The notes: generated by a model not told the origin, from the letters alone. A stretch of DNA of 64,000 bases from Chelatococcus sp. YT9 (GCF_018398315.1 NZ_JAHBRW010000001.1:2042001-2106000), one strand, 5' to 3'; positions 27,092 to 37,064 are shown, counted from the first letter of the stretch. Numbers and translations: made by a program.

Positions 27092-28576
27092 ATGGAAAAC
27101 AAAAACATCATGCAGGCAAAGGTTTCGCAATTCCTGAAACGCCGGCATCAGCTCTTCATCGACGGCCGTTGGCAGGACGCGGTGTCCGGCAAGACCTTCC
27201 CCGTCCACAATCCGGCCTCCGGCATGGAAATCGCCAACGTCGCCGAAGGCGGCCCCGAGGATATCGATCTGGCGGTAGCGGCCGCGCGGCGGGCTTTCGA
27301 GGGTTCATGGGCGGCGACCACGCCGTCGCAGCGCGCGCGCCTGATGTGGAAGCTGGGCGATCTCATCGACAAGAACGCCGAAGAGCTCGCCTACATCGAA
27401 AGCCTCGACAATGGCAAGACGGTCAGCTCGGCCATGAAGGTCGACGTTCCGGACGCGGCGGAGCGCTTCCGTTATTTCGCCGGATGGGCGACGAAGATCG
27501 CAGGCGAGAGCCTGAACTCAGTCGGCCCGGTGAACTGGCACGCCTACACGCTGCGGGAACCGGTCGGCGTCGCCGGCCTGATCGTGGCGTGGAACTTTCC
27601 GCTGTTTCAGGCGGCCAACAAGATCGCGCCGGCGCTGGCGGCCGGCTGCACGGTCGTGCTGAAGCCGGCCGAGCAGACGCCGCTGACCGCGTTGCGGCTG
27701 GCCGAGCTGGCGCAGGAAGCCGGCTTCCCGGAGGGCGTCATCAATGTCGTCACCGGCTACGGACGCGTGGCGGGAGCGGCTTTGACCGCCCATCCGGATG
27801 TCGACAAGATATCCTTTACCGGCTCGACTTCGGTCGGCAAGATGGTGCTCGACGCAGCCAAGGGAAACCTGAAGCGTGTCACACTCGAACTCGGCGGCAA
27901 ATCTCCGGCGATCATCATGCCGGACGCCGATCTGGACCGCGCCATACCGGCTGTCGCCACGAGCATCTTCTTCAATTCCGGTCAGGTCTGCTCGGCCGGC
28001 TCCAATCTTTTCGTTCACAAGTCTGTGCATGACCAGGTGATCGAAGGAATCGTCAACCACGCGAAGAAGCTGAAGGTCGGCGCCGGCACTGAACCCGGGA
28101 CGGAATTGGGGCCGGTCGTGTCGGAAGCCCAGTTGGAACGCATCCTCGACTATTGCGAAGGCGGCGTCAAAGCGGGGGCCGAAATCGTGATGGGCGGCGC
28201 ACGGATCGCGCGCGATGGCTTCTTCGTCGAGCCCACGGTTCTGGCCCGCACGACGCGCGACATGGCGGTGCGCCAAGAAGAGATATTCGGGCCTGTTCTC
28301 GCAACATCCTCGTTCGACGAATTGGACCTCGACAAGATCGTCGACGAAGCCAACGCCACGATCTACGGGCTTGCCGCCTATGTGTGGTGCAAGGACATCG
28401 GCATCGCGCATCGCCTTGCCAGACGGCTGAAGTCCGGCCTTGTCAACATCAACGGAGGCATGCGCGACGCGTCTGTTCCGTCCGGTGGGTACAAGCAATC
28501 CGGCTGGGGCCGCGAGCACGGGAAGGTTGGCGTCGAGGCCTTCACGGAGATCAAGTCCATCGTCGTCGGCCTTTGA
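27092..28576 (+). CDS. NAD(P)-dependent aldehyde dehydrogenase
   Basis: Aldehyde dehydrogenase of 494 residues, the normal length. The glutamate motif ELGGKSPAII, the cysteine region FNSGQVCSAGSNLFV, the GSTSVGKMV cofactor loop and the C-terminal PSGGYKQSGWGRE segment are all intact. Closest in style to the betaine/phenylacetaldehyde (ALDH1/2-like) group. With the GMC oxidoreductase and the SDRs nearby it would oxidise the aldehyde to an acid. Hairpin sequences follow the stop within 100 bases. Confidence 0.93.
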   Translation: MENKNIMQAKVSQFLKRRHQLFIDGRWQDAVSGKTFPVHNPASGMEIANVAEGGPEDIDLAVAAARRAFEGSWAATTPSQRARLMWKLGDLIDKNAEELAYIESLDNGKTVSSAMKVDVPDAAERFRYFAGWATKIAGESLNSVGPVNWHAYTLREPVGVAGLIVAWNFPLFQAANKIAPALAAGCTVVLKPAEQTPLTALRLAELAQEAGFPEGVINVVTGYGRVAGAALTAHPDVDKISFTGSTSVGKMVLDAAKGNLKRVTLELGGKSPAIIMPDADLDRAIPAVATSIFFNSGQVCSAGSNLFVHKSVHDQVIEGIVNHAKKLKVGAGTEPGTELGPVVSEAQLERILDYCEGGVKAGAEIVMGGARIARDGFFVEPTVLARTTRDMAVRQEEIFGPVLATSSFDELDLDKIVDEANATIYGLAAYVWCKDIGIAHRLARRLKSGLVNINGGMRDASVPSGGYKQSGWGREHGKVGVEAFTEIKSIVVGL

Positions 28577-28627
28577 AGGCACGTCCTACCCGGTCGGATC
28601 CGCGATCCGGTTCGCGCCTTTGACGAA

Positions 28628-28644
28628 CCCCGCCTTTGGCGGGG
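28628..28644 (+). terminator. GC hairpin after the aldehyde dehydrogenase
   Basis: Seven-base perfect stem CCCCGCC/GGCGGGG around a TTT loop, 51 bases after the aldehyde dehydrogenase stop. The IS1182 inverted repeat begins at the very next base, so the U-run expected of a terminator has probably been separated from the stem by the insertion. Confidence 0.55.
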
Positions 28645-28658
28645 TCAGACTGCTGACA

Positions 28659-28691
28659 AACCCCGTCGATTTTCGGCGGGGTTTTTCTTTT
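28659..28691 (+). terminator. Rho-independent terminator just inside the IS1182 left end
   Basis: Stem AACCCCG/CGGGGTT with extra internal pairing, followed by a T-rich run (TTTTTCTTTTT). It starts at the inner edge of the IS1182 inverted repeat and would stop plus-strand transcription entering the element from the aldehyde dehydrogenase. Confidence 0.7.
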
Positions 28692-28748
28692 TGGAGTGGC
28701 GGCGCTGGGATTTGGCCGTTCAGGATGAATTGGCAGGAGGTGTCGGCC

Positions 28749-29477
28749 TCAGGCGGGTCTGGGAAGCGACTTGGGGCTGAGGGCCAGGGCCATCTTCTTG
28801 ATGTTCTGGGCTGTGGCGGCAAGCAGGCACTGGACGCGCACGCGCACCAGACTTCGGAAGCGGGCGTAGCGATGGCCGTGCAACTGCTTTGCATCGGCGA
28901 AGGAACGTTCGACCGTCTCCTTGCGACGGCGGTAGATGGCCTTGCCCCATGCGGTCAGCCGGTTGGCGTCGAGGTGCGCCGAAGCATCGGCCCAGACGTG
29001 ACGGACAATGGTGCGCTGCGCCTTGGCGTTTGAGGTGCATGAAGCCAGCAGCGGGCAGGTGCGGCAGATCGCCGGGTCGGAGTGATAGTGGCGGTAGCAA
29101 TTGCGATCGGTGGTGGCGTAGGCAAGCAGCTGACCCCGTGGGCAGCGATAACCGTCGGCCTCTTGCTCGAAGGCGAAGGCGGACGGCCCCATCATGCCAG
29201 GCTTGGGTGGGGTTGGCCGACGATAGCCGGTGACGCCGCGCACCCTGCGATCCTCCAGGCCCTTGGCGATACCGGCGGTCGCATAGCCGGCATCCAGCCC
29301 GACCGCCGCGACATTGAAGTCGAAGCGCTCCACCTGCCGGTCGAGCCGCGACAGGTAAACCACCGAATCGTGGACGACCGGCGTGGCAAAGGTGTCGGTG
29401 ATGATGGCGTGTCTGGCGTCCACCGTTCGGTGGTCGAGATAGAAGAAGCCTTTCGGCTTGCCCTCGCGCACCATGTA
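28749..29477 (-). pseudogene. IS1182 transposase, C-terminal half
   Basis: About 240 residues of the DDE domain C-terminal part: YMVREGKPKGFFYLDH, DAGYATAGIAKGL, a zinc-binding-like CRTCPLLASC, and the catalytic glutamate region RRKETVERSFADAKQLHG. It joins in sequence to the N-terminal half at 31979-32609 once the IS21 and one copy of the 7-base duplication (29478-29484) are removed: PEAG then YMVREG. Truncated by insertion and not expressed as a full transposase. Confidence 0.85.
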
Positions 29478-29484
29478 GCCAGCC
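29478..29484. repeat. Target-site duplication of the IS21 element (left copy)
   Basis: GCCAGCC occurs here and again at 31972-31978, directly flanking the IS21. Joining the flanks through a single copy restores the IS1182 transposase frame, so this is a real insertion footprint. Eight bases (AGCCAGCC) would also match if the element ended one base earlier, but the TG...CA end rule favours seven. Confidence 0.85.
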
Positions 29485-29600
29485 TGTGTTTCGGCGTGCA
29501 AGTTTGACCCCATGAGGCGGGGGATCGGCGTCCAACTTTGACCCCCTTGAGCCGGTTTCGGTGAGACTGCCCGTCCTGGTTTCGGATGGGCGGGCGGGGG

Positions 29601-31100
29601 ATGAAGGGCGTGGATACGATTGCGCGGATCCGGCGCGAGTTTTCGATCCGTGGGAAGACGATCAAGGAGATCGCCCGCGAGCTGCATGTCTCCCGGAACA
29701 CGGTGCGGAAGGTGCTACGCTCGGGTGCGACGTCGTTCGAGTATGAGCGGAAGGTTCAGCCGCAGCCGAAGATTGGACCCTGGCGCCCTGAGCTGGATCG
29801 GCTGCTGATGGCGAACGACGGCAAGCCGGCCCGCGAGCGCCTGACGCTGATCCGGCTCTTCGAAGAACTGCGGGATCTCGGCTACGAGGGCGGATACGAT
29901 GCCGTGCGTCGCTATGCGCGAGGCTGGCGCCGCGAGCAATCCGCCGTCACGGCCGACGCCTATGTGCCTTTGAGCTTCGCGCCCGGCGAGGCCTATCAGT
30001 TCGACTGGAGCCACGAGATCGTCGTCATCAATGGCGCGACGACCCAGGTGAAGGTGGCGCATGTCCGGCTTTGTCACTCGCGCATGCTGTTCGTGCGGGC
30101 CTATCCGCGCGAGAGCCAGGAGATGGTCTTCGACGCCCATGACCGGGCCTTCGCCTTCTTCAAGGGCGCCTGCACGCGCGGCATCTACGACAACATGAAG
30201 ACCGCGGTGGAGACGATCTTCGTCGGCAAGGAGCGGGCCTATAATCGCCGCTTCCAGCAGATGTGCAGCCATTACCTGGTCGATCCCGTCGCCTGTACGC
30301 CGGCCTCGGGCTGGGAGAAGGGGCAGGTCGAGAACCAGGTCGGGCTCGTGCGCGAGCGCTTCTTCGCCCCACGGCTGCGGGTCAAGAACTACGACGAGTT
30401 GAACGCCTGGCTGATGGATCAGGTGCTCCGCTACGCCAAGGCTCACCGCCATCCCGAACAGCGTGACCGCACGATCTGGGAGATGTTCGAAGCCGAGCGC
30501 CCGAGCCTGGTGCCTTACGCGGGGCGGTTCGATGGTTTCCACTCACTGCCAGCCTCGGTGTCGAAGACCTGCCTCGTGCGCTTCGACAACAACAAGTACT
30601 CGGTCATCGCGAGTGCGGTCGGGCGTCCCGTCGAGATCCGCGCCTATGCCGATCGGGTCGAGCTGCGCCAGGACGGGCGTATCGTCGGCGAGCATCCCCG
30701 CTGCTATGGCCGCGACCAGACCATCTACGATCCTTGGCACTATGTCCCGGTGCTGGCTCGCAAGCCGGGAGCCCTGCGTAACGGCGCCCCCTTCAAGGAT
30801 TGGGTCCTGCCCGGCGCGATCGATCGGGTCCGGCGCAAGCTCGCGGCCGTTCAAGACGGCGATCGGCAGATGGTCGAGATCCTGACCGCGGTGCTGAGCG
30901 ACGGGTTGCCCGCCGTCGAAGCTGCCTGCGCGGACGCCCTTCGGCAGGGCGTCCACTCCGCCGACGTGATCATCAACATCCTGGCCCGGCGCCGCGAGCC
31001 CGCGGCAGCGATCACGATCATGACGCCCGATGCGTTGCGCCTGCGCCATGAGCCCACCGCCGATTGTGCCCGCTACGACAGCCTCAGGAGAGCCGTGTGA
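29601..31100 (+). CDS. istA: IS21 transposase IstA
   Basis: DDE transposase of about 499 residues. An N-terminal HTH ([19 protein letters not shown]) is followed by the catalytic core: aspartate in YQFDWSHE, second aspartate in [11 protein letters not shown], glutamate in [14 protein letters not shown]-terminal beta-barrel and tail follow. The ATG at 29601 has a GGGGG run before it; an ATG at 29586 is possible. Its stop overlaps the istB start by one base. Confidence 0.95.
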   Translation: MKGVDTIARIRREFSIRGKTIKEIARELHVSRNTVRKVLRSGATSFEYERKVQPQPKIGPWRPELDRLLMANDGKPARERLTLIRLFEELRDLGYEGGYDAVRRYARGWRREQSAVTADAYVPLSFAPGEAYQFDWSHEIVVINGATTQVKVAHVRLCHSRMLFVRAYPRESQEMVFDAHDRAFAFFKGACTRGIYDNMKTAVETIFVGKERAYNRRFQQMCSHYLVDPVACTPASGWEKGQVENQVGLVRERFFAPRLRVKNYDELNAWLMDQVLRYAKAHRHPEQRDRTIWEMFEAERPSLVPYAGRFDGFHSLPASVSKTCLVRFDNNKYSVIASAVGRPVEIRAYADRVELRQDGRIVGEHPRCYGRDQTIYDPWHYVPVLARKPGALRNGAPFKDWVLPGAIDRVRRKLAAVQDGDRQMVEILTAVLSDGLPAVEAACADALRQGVHSADVIINILARRREPAAAITIMTPDALRLRHEPTADCARYDSLRRAV

Positions 31101-31828
31101 TGGAACGCTCGGAGATTCTCGCCACCATGGGCGAGCTCAAGCTCTATGGCATGAAGGCCGCCTTCGACGAGATCATCGCCTCGGCGGTGAAGCGCCAGCA
31201 CGAGCCGCAGCGCGTCGTCGGCGACCTGCTCGCAGCCGAGATCGCCGAGAAGCAGGCTCGTTCGATCAAGTATCAGATCACCATCGCCAAGCTGCCGCTC
31301 GCCAAGGATGTCGCCGACTTCGCCTTCGACGGCACCCCGATCAACGAGACGCTCGTCCATGATCTCGCCGGCGGGAACTTCCTGGCTCATCAGCGCAATG
31401 TCGTCCTGGTCGGAGGCACCGGGACCGGCAAGACCCATCTCGCCATCGCGATCGCCCGGGCCTGCATCCGTGCCGGAGCTCGCGGCCGCTTCTTCAACGT
31501 CGTCGATCTCGTCAACAAGCTCGAGGCCGAAGCCCGCGCCGGCCGCCAGGGCCGCATGGCCGATTATCTCGCACGCATGGACTTTATCGTCCTCGACGAA
31601 CTTGGCTATCTGCCCTTCGCCCAGTCCGGAGGACAACTGCTCTTCCACCTGGTCAGCAGGCTCTACGAGCAGAGCTCCGTCATCGTCACCACGAACCTCG
31701 CCTTTGGCGAATGGCCGTCCGTCTTCGGCGACGCCAAGATGACCACCGCGCTCCTCGACCGGCTCACCCATCACTGCGACATCGTCGAGACCGGCAACGA
31801 GAGCTGGCGCTTCAAGAACAGGCTCTGA
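31100..31828 (+). CDS. istB: IS21 helper ATPase IstB
   Basis: AAA+ ATPase of 242 residues that assembles on target DNA and stimulates IstA. Walker [12 protein letters not shown] (about residue 105), Walker [13 protein letters not shown], sensor segment [12 protein letters not shown], and the closing [22 protein letters not shown] are typical. Its start overlaps the istA stop, so translation is probably coupled. Confidence 0.95.
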   Translation: MERSEILATMGELKLYGMKAAFDEIIASAVKRQHEPQRVVGDLLAAEIAEKQARSIKYQITIAKLPLAKDVADFAFDGTPINETLVHDLAGGNFLAHQRNVVLVGGTGTGKTHLAIAIARACIRAGARGRFFNVVDLVNKLEAEARAGRQGRMADYLARMDFIVLDELGYLPFAQSGGQLLFHLVSRLYEQSSVIVTTNLAFGEWPSVFGDAKMTTALLDRLTHHCDIVETGNESWRFKNRL

Positions 31829-31971
31829 GTTCCCCGCACACCACCGATCCGGAGCCGGCGCGGCTGCGCAATCCAGACCAGCTCCGCCGCGCCGCCTCCT
31901 CACCGCGCAGCATACTCAAGGGGTCAACATTGGACGCCGATCGGGGGGCAACTTTGCGGGCCGTTTGACAG

Positions 31972-31978
31972 CCAGCCT
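31972..31978. repeat. Target-site duplication of the IS21 element (right copy)
   Basis: Second GCCAGCC copy, immediately after the CA end of the element; partner of 29478-29484. Confidence 0.85.
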
Positions 31979-32609
31979 CAGGGTCGGTCCGCGAGACCTT
32001 CGTCTCCTTGACCGTCGGCTGCCGCTCCTTCTCCTTCAAGGGCTTCTGGCCATGCAGCGTCCGTTCGGCCTCGATCGCCCGGTCCAGATCGGCCCAGTAG
32101 TCGGCGCGTGATTTGGCGATCATCGCAAGGTCGTACTTGCCCTTGTTGGCGTTGGCCTTCAGATGCGTGGAGTCGGTGTAGAGCACCGTGCCGTCGACCA
32201 GGCCGGCCCGGATCGCCTGCTCGACAATGCGATCAAAGATGCCCTGCGCAATCGCCTCGTCCTGGTAGCGGCGGCGACGGTTCTGGCTCAGCGTCGATGC
32301 GTCGAACACCTTGTCCGTCAGCTTCAGCCGCAGGAACCAGCGGTAGGCGACGTTGACCTCGATCTCGCGCACCAGCTGTCGCTCCGAGCGCACCCCGAAC
32401 AGGTAGCCGATGAACAGTGCCTTGAACATCAATGTCGGATCGAGGGGCGGACGGCCATTGTCGGCGCAATAGAGCGGCGCCGTCAGATCATGGATGAACG
32501 AGAAGTCGATTACACCATCGATCCTGCGCAGAAGGTGGTCGGCGGGAACCAGCTGATCAAGCGTCACTATCTCGAGCGCGGTCTGTTCGGGAGCGGGTCG
32601 CTTCAACAT
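31979..32609 (-). pseudogene. IS1182 transposase, N-terminal half
   Basis: About 210 residues starting MLKRPAPEQTALEIVTLDQL (ATG at 32609; an upstream in-frame ATG at 32624 is less typical). It includes the IS1182 N-terminal domain (DPTLMFKALFIGYLFGVRSERQL) and the first catalytic aspartate region TVLYTDSTHLKANANKGK. It ends at PEAG where the IS21 begins; the rest is at 28749-29477. Interrupted and non-functional. Confidence 0.85.
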
Positions 32610-32667
32610 GACCCACTGAATCAAAAACCCCCAGCTTATGCCAGCGGCTTGTCAGCAGTCTGAATGG

Positions 32668-32690
32668 CCCGGCGTGAGGCCGGGTTTTTT
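32668..32690 (+). terminator. Rho-independent terminator beside IS1182 right end
   Basis: Perfect six-base stem CCCGGC/GCCGGG with loop GTGAG and six T's at 32685-32690, beginning four bases after the IS1182 right inverted repeat. It lies before the recognisable reverse transcriptase sequence, so it probably belongs to older flanking DNA and not to the intron. Confidence 0.75.
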
Positions 32691-32691
32691 G

Positions 32692-33463
32692 ATGTGCGCC
32701 AGGCGGTTCTTGCCGCCCGGTCCCACGTGGCTGGTGGCCGCCGCTTCGTGGTCGATCTCGATCTGGAGAAGTTCTTCGACCGGGTGAACCACGATGTCTT
32801 GATGGCACGCGTGGCGCGCAAGGTCATGGACAAGCGAGTGCTGCGGCTGATCCGCCGCTACCTGCAGGCCGGGTTGATGACGGGCGGGATCGCGACAGCC
32901 CGCAGCGAAGGCACGCCGCAAGGCGGTCCGCTTTCGCCGCTCCTGTCGAACATCCTGCTCGACGATCTCGACAAGGAACTGGCGCGGCGCGGCCACGCCT
33001 TCTGCCGCTATGCCGACGACTGCAACGTCTATGTGCGGTCGCAGCATGCCGGCGAGCGTGTCATGGCCTCGCTCACCCGTTTCCTTGCCGAGCGGCTGAA
33101 GCTCAAGGTCAACGCTGCCAAGAGCGCCGTTGACCGACCGTGGAGGCGACCTTCCTCGGCTACACCATGAGTGCTCAGGAGACGCCGCGTCTGCGGATAG
33201 CGGCATCGAGCGTGGCACGACTGCGCGACAAGCTGAGAGCGGCCTACCGCGCCGGGCGCGGCCGTGCCCTTGGCGCCACCGTCAAGACCCTTGCCCCGAT
33301 CCTGCGCGGCTGGATCGCCTACTTCCGGCTGACCGAAGTGAAAGGGGTTCTCAAGGAACTGGATGGCTGGCTGCGGCGCAAATTGCGCTGCATCCTGTGG
33401 CGGCAATGGAAGCGACCGCGGACCCGGTTCACGCGGCTGATGCAGCGGGGCCTAGTAGAGTAG
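32692..33463 (+). pseudogene. ltrA: Group II intron reverse transcriptase, 5'-truncated and frameshifted
   Basis: Remnant of an intron-encoded protein. The first part holds the reverse transcriptase palm: VDLDLEKFFDRVNHDVLM, PQGGPLSPLLSNILLDDLD and the catalytic YADD in FCRYADDCNVYV. After NAAKSAVDRP the frame shifts near 33140 and continues with TFLGYTM, then the thumb/maturase (X) domain with GWIAYFRL and LRRKLRCILWRQWK. The first 100 or so residues are absent. No functional protein is expected. Confidence 0.85.
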
Positions 33464-33690
33464 CGCGCACGTGACTCGGCCAACAATGGCCGCGGTCCCG
33501 GGTGGAACGCCGGGGCCCGCCACATGAACGATGCCTTCCGCAAGGCCTTCTCCGACCAACTCGGGCTGATCTCGCTCCAACAGGAACTCAGACGCCTAAA
33601 TCACGCTTCATGAACCGCCGTGTACGGAACCGTACGCACGGTGGTGTGGGAGGAGGGAGACCGCAAGGCTCCCTCCTACCCGATTGGGTG
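32692..33690 (+). mobile_element. 3' fragment of a bacterial group II intron
   Basis: Contains the truncated reverse transcriptase and, after it, a pairing region at about 33608-33650 (GCCGTGTACGG... CCGTACGCACGGT) followed by a GGGAGG/CCTCCC stem-loop at about 33650-33680. This order fits domains V and VI of a bacterial group II intron. The intron 3' end is probably near 33685. The 5' ribozyme domains are lost on the IS1182 side. The RNA boundaries are approximate. Confidence 0.65.
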
Positions 33691-33860
33691 CGGTGCGGCA
33701 GGTCTCGGGGAGGATGCCTTTGTGATCGCCGCCACAGTCGCTCGTTCGCGGCCTGCCTCAGCGGATTGCCTCAGCATGACGCGCCAGAACAGCCCCGCGC
33801 ATGGGCCGAGGGCTGCCGACGGACAGCGCCCGATGGTCCGGGACAGCCTTGCGTTTCCCG

Positions 33861-35141
33861 TCAGTAGAAGAGCGACGGCAGCCAGAGGGCCATGCCGGGG
33901 AAGACGATGAGCAGGAGGATGAAAAGCAGCATGATCACCACGAACGGCAGCGATCCCGTGATGACGTCCATGAACGGCCCCTTTCCGCGCAGATTCTGCA
34001 CAACAAAGAGATTGAGGCCGATCGGCGGCGTTATCATGCCCAGTTCGATCAGGACAACCACCAGGATGCCGAACCACACTTGATCAAAGCCGGCAGCAAA
34101 CATCAACGGCGCCACGATCGGAACAATCATCACCGTCAGCGACAAGGACTCCATGATGCAGCCGAGGAGCAGAAACAACACGACGACCGCAAACAGAAGC
34201 ATCATCGGCGACAGGCTGAAGTCGCCGATCACCGTCTCGATGGCCGATATGACCCCGGCCGTGGACATGGCGAAGTTCAGGAAATAGGCCGCGATCACGA
34301 TGAGCATGATCATGGACGACGTTTTGATCGAGGCATCTATCGCCTCGAAAAGCGTTCGAACGGTAAGGTTCCCGAAGGCCATGCCGAGCAGGATTGCACC
34401 GGCCACCCCCAGCGCGGCGGCCTCGGTCGGCGATGCGAACCCCGCGTAGATTGAACCGACCACCAGTCCAAACAGGAAGATTGGGGGCAGCAAGTCGGGT
34501 AGCCGTCTGACGCGCTCAGCCCATGAGATAGGCTGGCGCTCACCACCATAGGACGGCCGGAACAGGCAGACAACGGCGACGCATGTCATGAACAGAGTCG
34601 CCAGAGCCAGACCCGGCACAATTCCGGCGAGATAAAGCTGCGGGACCGAAGTATTGGTCAGGACGGCGTAAATGATCAGCGTCACCGAAGGCGGGATCAG
34701 AATCCCAAGCGTGCCTCCGGCAGCGATGGTCCCCAGGAAGAGTCGCTCATTGTACCGGTAGCGCCTAGCCTCAGGCAGCGCGACAGTGCCAACTGTGGCT
34801 GCCGTTGCGATGCTCGATCCTGCGGTGGCGGCAAACATGGCGCAGGCGGCTACGTTCGAATGCATGAGCCCTCCCGGCAACCAGGACACCCACGCAGCCA
34901 GTCCATGGTACATTCTGGTAGCCAGACCGGAACGCAGTACGATCTCCCCGAGCAGGATGAACAAGGGGATGGCAATCAAGAGAAATTCGCTGCTCGCCGA
35001 CCAGGCCACATCCCCCAAGGCCGGCATCAACGACAGCGTTGATGACGAACCGATGATGAGGGCGCTCGCGCCCAGTACGGCGGCAATCGGCAATGACAGG
35101 GCAACCAGCACTACGATCGATAGCGGAAGAACGATCCCCAT
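33861..35141 (-). CDS. dctM: TRAP transporter large permease (DctM type)
   Basis: Inner-membrane protein of 426 residues with 12 or more hydrophobic segments. Family landmarks: SSEFLLIAIPLFILLGEIVLRSG, AATAGSSIATAATVGTVALPE, GGTLGILIPPSVTLIIY, and a late GMITPPIGLNLFVV. It is the transport channel of a tripartite periplasmic transporter, driven by a sodium or proton gradient. The ATG at 35141 has GGAGAT before it; upstream in-frame sequence is arginine-rich and not homologous. Partners DctQ and DctP lie just upstream. Confidence 0.93.
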   Translation of the reverse strand: MGIVLPLSIVVLVALSLPIAAVLGASALIIGSSSTLSLMPALGDVAWSASSEFLLIAIPLFILLGEIVLRSGLATRMYHGLAAWVSWLPGGLMHSNVAACAMFAATAGSSIATAATVGTVALPEARRYRYNERLFLGTIAAGGTLGILIPPSVTLIIYAVLTNTSVPQLYLAGIVPGLALATLFMTCVAVVCLFRPSYGGERQPISWAERVRRLPDLLPPIFLFGLVVGSIYAGFASPTEAAALGVAGAILLGMAFGNLTVRTLFEAIDASIKTSSMIMLIVIAAYFLNFAMSTAGVISAIETVIGDFSLSPMMLLFAVVVLFLLLGCIMESLSLTVMIVPIVAPLMFAAGFDQVWFGILVVVLIELGMITPPIGLNLFVVQNLRGKGPFMDVITGSLPFVVIMLLFILLLIVFPGMALWLPSLFY

Positions 35142-35227
35142 ATTTATATCTCCAAGTGACGCCGCATTCCGCCGATCATATATTCTTACGAAACCCCAGC
35201 TCGATCGTTCTCTAATTCTTATGAAGA

Positions 35228-35830
35228 CTAGAGTGCTTGGAGCGCTTCCTTCGACTCCACTTCGGCTTCTTCCTGGACCGATAGGATGCCGAACACCTGA
35301 TGGGCTTCCTGATCCTTCCCTTGAAGAAGAAGAACAACGCACTTGAGGAAGATCAGAATGCAGACGACAAGGAAGAACGCGAAACCAACGACCCAGATGC
35401 CTTGTGGAAGCCACAGGGGCACGACAATGTTGGAGTTCGACGTCGCGCCGAAGCGCCACGACTCCATCACGGTCATGCCGCCCCAGCGAGTCAGCAGAAA
35501 AGCCAGCACAGCAAGAGAGAGGGAAGCGACGGCATCAAGAATGGCGCGAGCCTTCAAAGGCAGAAGGACGTAAAGGAAATCCACTCTTATATGAGACCGT
35601 CTTAGCAGGGCCAGCGACAACCCCCAACTGATGCTGACGGCAAAAGCATAGGAAGAAATCTCATCCGCCCCACCAAGCGTCACCGAAGAAAAACGCCGCA
35701 ACACGACATCGACCACCACCATCAACGCAGCGAAGAAAAGCGCTATCCCACCAATTCGTACGGCGACGAGAGAAAGCGATTCCGATTTCGCCAAGGCGAA
35801 AGAAAGTGCGCGGTCAATCGAGTCAAGCAT
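35228..35830 (-). CDS. dctQ: TRAP transporter small permease (DctQ type)
   Basis: Inner-membrane protein of 200 residues with four hydrophobic helices. The family segments DVVLRRF, GADEISSYAFAVSISWG and SHIRVDFLY are present. DctQ scaffolds the large permease. The ATG at 35830 (MLDSIDRAL) is the sensible start. The acidic tail (VQEEAEVESKEAL) is longer than usual. Confidence 0.9.
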   Translation of the reverse strand: MLDSIDRALSFALAKSESLSLVAVRIGGIALFFAALMVVVDVVLRRFSSVTLGGADEISSYAFAVSISWGLSLALLRRSHIRVDFLYVLLPLKARAILDAVASLSLAVLAFLLTRWGGMTVMESWRFGATSNSNIVVPLWLPQGIWVVGFAFFLVVCILIFLKCVVLLLQGKDQEAHQVFGILSVQEEAEVESKEALQAL

Positions 35831-35889
35831 TTTCGTGTACACTCCAGTGCAAGCGGACGGGACGGAGCAGGGGCCTAGCCTCGAGGCAT

Positions 35890-36984
35890 TCAATTGATCA
35901 GGCCGGCGGCCTTGCCGATGGTTTCGTTGAAGGAGGCGAGGCACTTTTCGCCGCAGCGGGAGGCCCATTCAGGGATGAATTTCTCCTTCGCCAAAGTCTG
36001 CAGCCGATCGCGGTCGGCATCGGATCCATCGATCACGATCATGTCACCTTTGACGCCCAGCACGCAGTTGTCTTTGCCGGCTGAGCAATCGACGCCCTGC
36101 TGTGTGTGTTCGGCGACGGCATCCCACATCACCCCGTGGATACCCTTCTCAAGCGACACCTTAATCATGCTGCGCTGGTTATCGGTCAGACCGTCCCACC
36201 ATGGCTTGTTCGCTACGTAGACCATCTGCCCCCAGCCGATTGCGAGGTTGAGCATGTGTGTGGTGACATCGTCGATATGCGCCTTGTTGTTCGGCAGCGA
36301 GCCGCCCATGGTGCAGTCGATCATCTTGTTCTGGAGTCCGGGAATGACCTCCGCGAACGGCATGAAGACGGGGGTTCCGCCGAGCGCTTCGACCAGAGCG
36401 GCCGGCGACTTGCCATTCACCCGCACCTTCTTGCCGGCAATGCTTTCCAGGCCCGTCATCACGGCGTTGCAGAAGAACATCTGGCCCGGATTGGAGCCGA
36501 TGGCGAGGAGCTCGACACCGAACTTCTCCGCGAAGATCGGCTTCAGGAACGCCAGCGAAGCCATACTGACTTTGCGCGCCGAGGCCACGTCCGGCGCCAG
36601 CCCTGCGATGTCGACGCCTTCCAGCGCCACCTCGTCGCCGGTGTTGTAGCCGAGCAGCACCGAACCCATCTGGACGACGCCGCGTCCAGTCAGCCGCAGC
36701 ACCTCGGGACCCTTGAGGCCCATCTCGGTCAGGGACTTTAGATCGGCTTTGATCTCGCCGTTGGTGTCCTTGGGCATCTGCTCGAGGAATAGTTCGCGCT
36801 CGAACTGTTCGTAGATCGGCGTACCCTTGAGCGATCCGGCCATGTTGAACGTCAGGGGTTCGGCCGACGCCTTGCTCGCAAAGACCGACAACCCAAGAAA
36901 GGCGGCGAGGCCTGCGGCGCGTGCGACGGCGCCCCAACGGTGGCGCCTAACGGCGTTCGCGCGTATCATATTGCTCACGATCAT
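35890..36984 (-). CDS. dctP: TRAP transporter solute-binding protein (DctP type)
   Basis: Periplasmic binding protein of 364 residues. A signal peptide at about 1-42 is arginine-rich, then hydrophobic, ending ASAEPL. The mature part has the DctP-family segment around KKVRVNGKSPAALVEALGGTPVFMPFAEV, including the arginine that usually pairs with a ligand carboxylate. GGAGGACT precedes the ATG at 36984. The ligand is therefore probably an organic acid. It is transcribed with DctQ and DctM. Confidence 0.92.
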   Translation of the reverse strand: MIVSNMIRANAVRRHRWGAVARAAGLAAFLGLSVFASKASAEPLTFNMAGSLKGTPIYEQFERELFLEQMPKDTNGEIKADLKSLTEMGLKGPEVLRLTGRGVVQMGSVLLGYNTGDEVALEGVDIAGLAPDVASARKVSMASLAFLKPIFAEKFGVELLAIGSNPGQMFFCNAVMTGLESIAGKKVRVNGKSPAALVEALGGTPVFMPFAEVIPGLQNKMIDCTMGGSLPNNKAHIDDVTTHMLNLAIGWGQMVYVANKPWWDGLTDNQRSMIKVSLEKGIHGVMWDAVAEHTQQGVDCSAGKDNCVLGVKGDMIVIDGSDADRDRLQTLAKEKFIPEWASRCGEKCLASFNETIGKAAGLIN

Positions 36985-37064
36985 AGTCCTCCCATGTTGG
37001 TCCGCTTAATGCGGATATGAATTCCTCAAATGTCGCGCGGCCCCCTCCTGACGCGCGTCGATTC

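Larger units (their letters stand above)
29485..31971 (+). mobile_element. IS21-family insertion sequence, complete
   Basis: 2,487 bases from TGTGTTTCGG to TTTGACA, matching IS21 rules: TG...CA ends, istA and istB in overlapping order, and several internal end repeats. The inner repeat ATCGGCGTCCAAC-TTGACCCC at about 29522-29548 recurs inverted near 31917-31942. Seven-base duplications flank it. Both genes are intact, so it may be active. It is unlike the IS21 copy at 46-48.5 kb, so they are separate acquisitions. Confidence 0.9.
28645..32663 (-). mobile_element. IS1182-family element, interrupted by an IS21 element
   Basis: Bounded by a 15-base inverted repeat: TCAGACTGCTGACAA at 28645-28659 and its complement at 32649-32663. 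Inside on the minus strand lie the two halves of an IS1182-type transposase separated by an IS21 element at 29485-31971. Without the IS21 the element would be about 1.5 kb, typical for the family. No direct repeat is seen at its outer ends. Both ends adjoin hairpin/terminator sequences, which may be a target preference. The transposase is split, so the element is inactive unless complemented. Confidence 0.82.
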
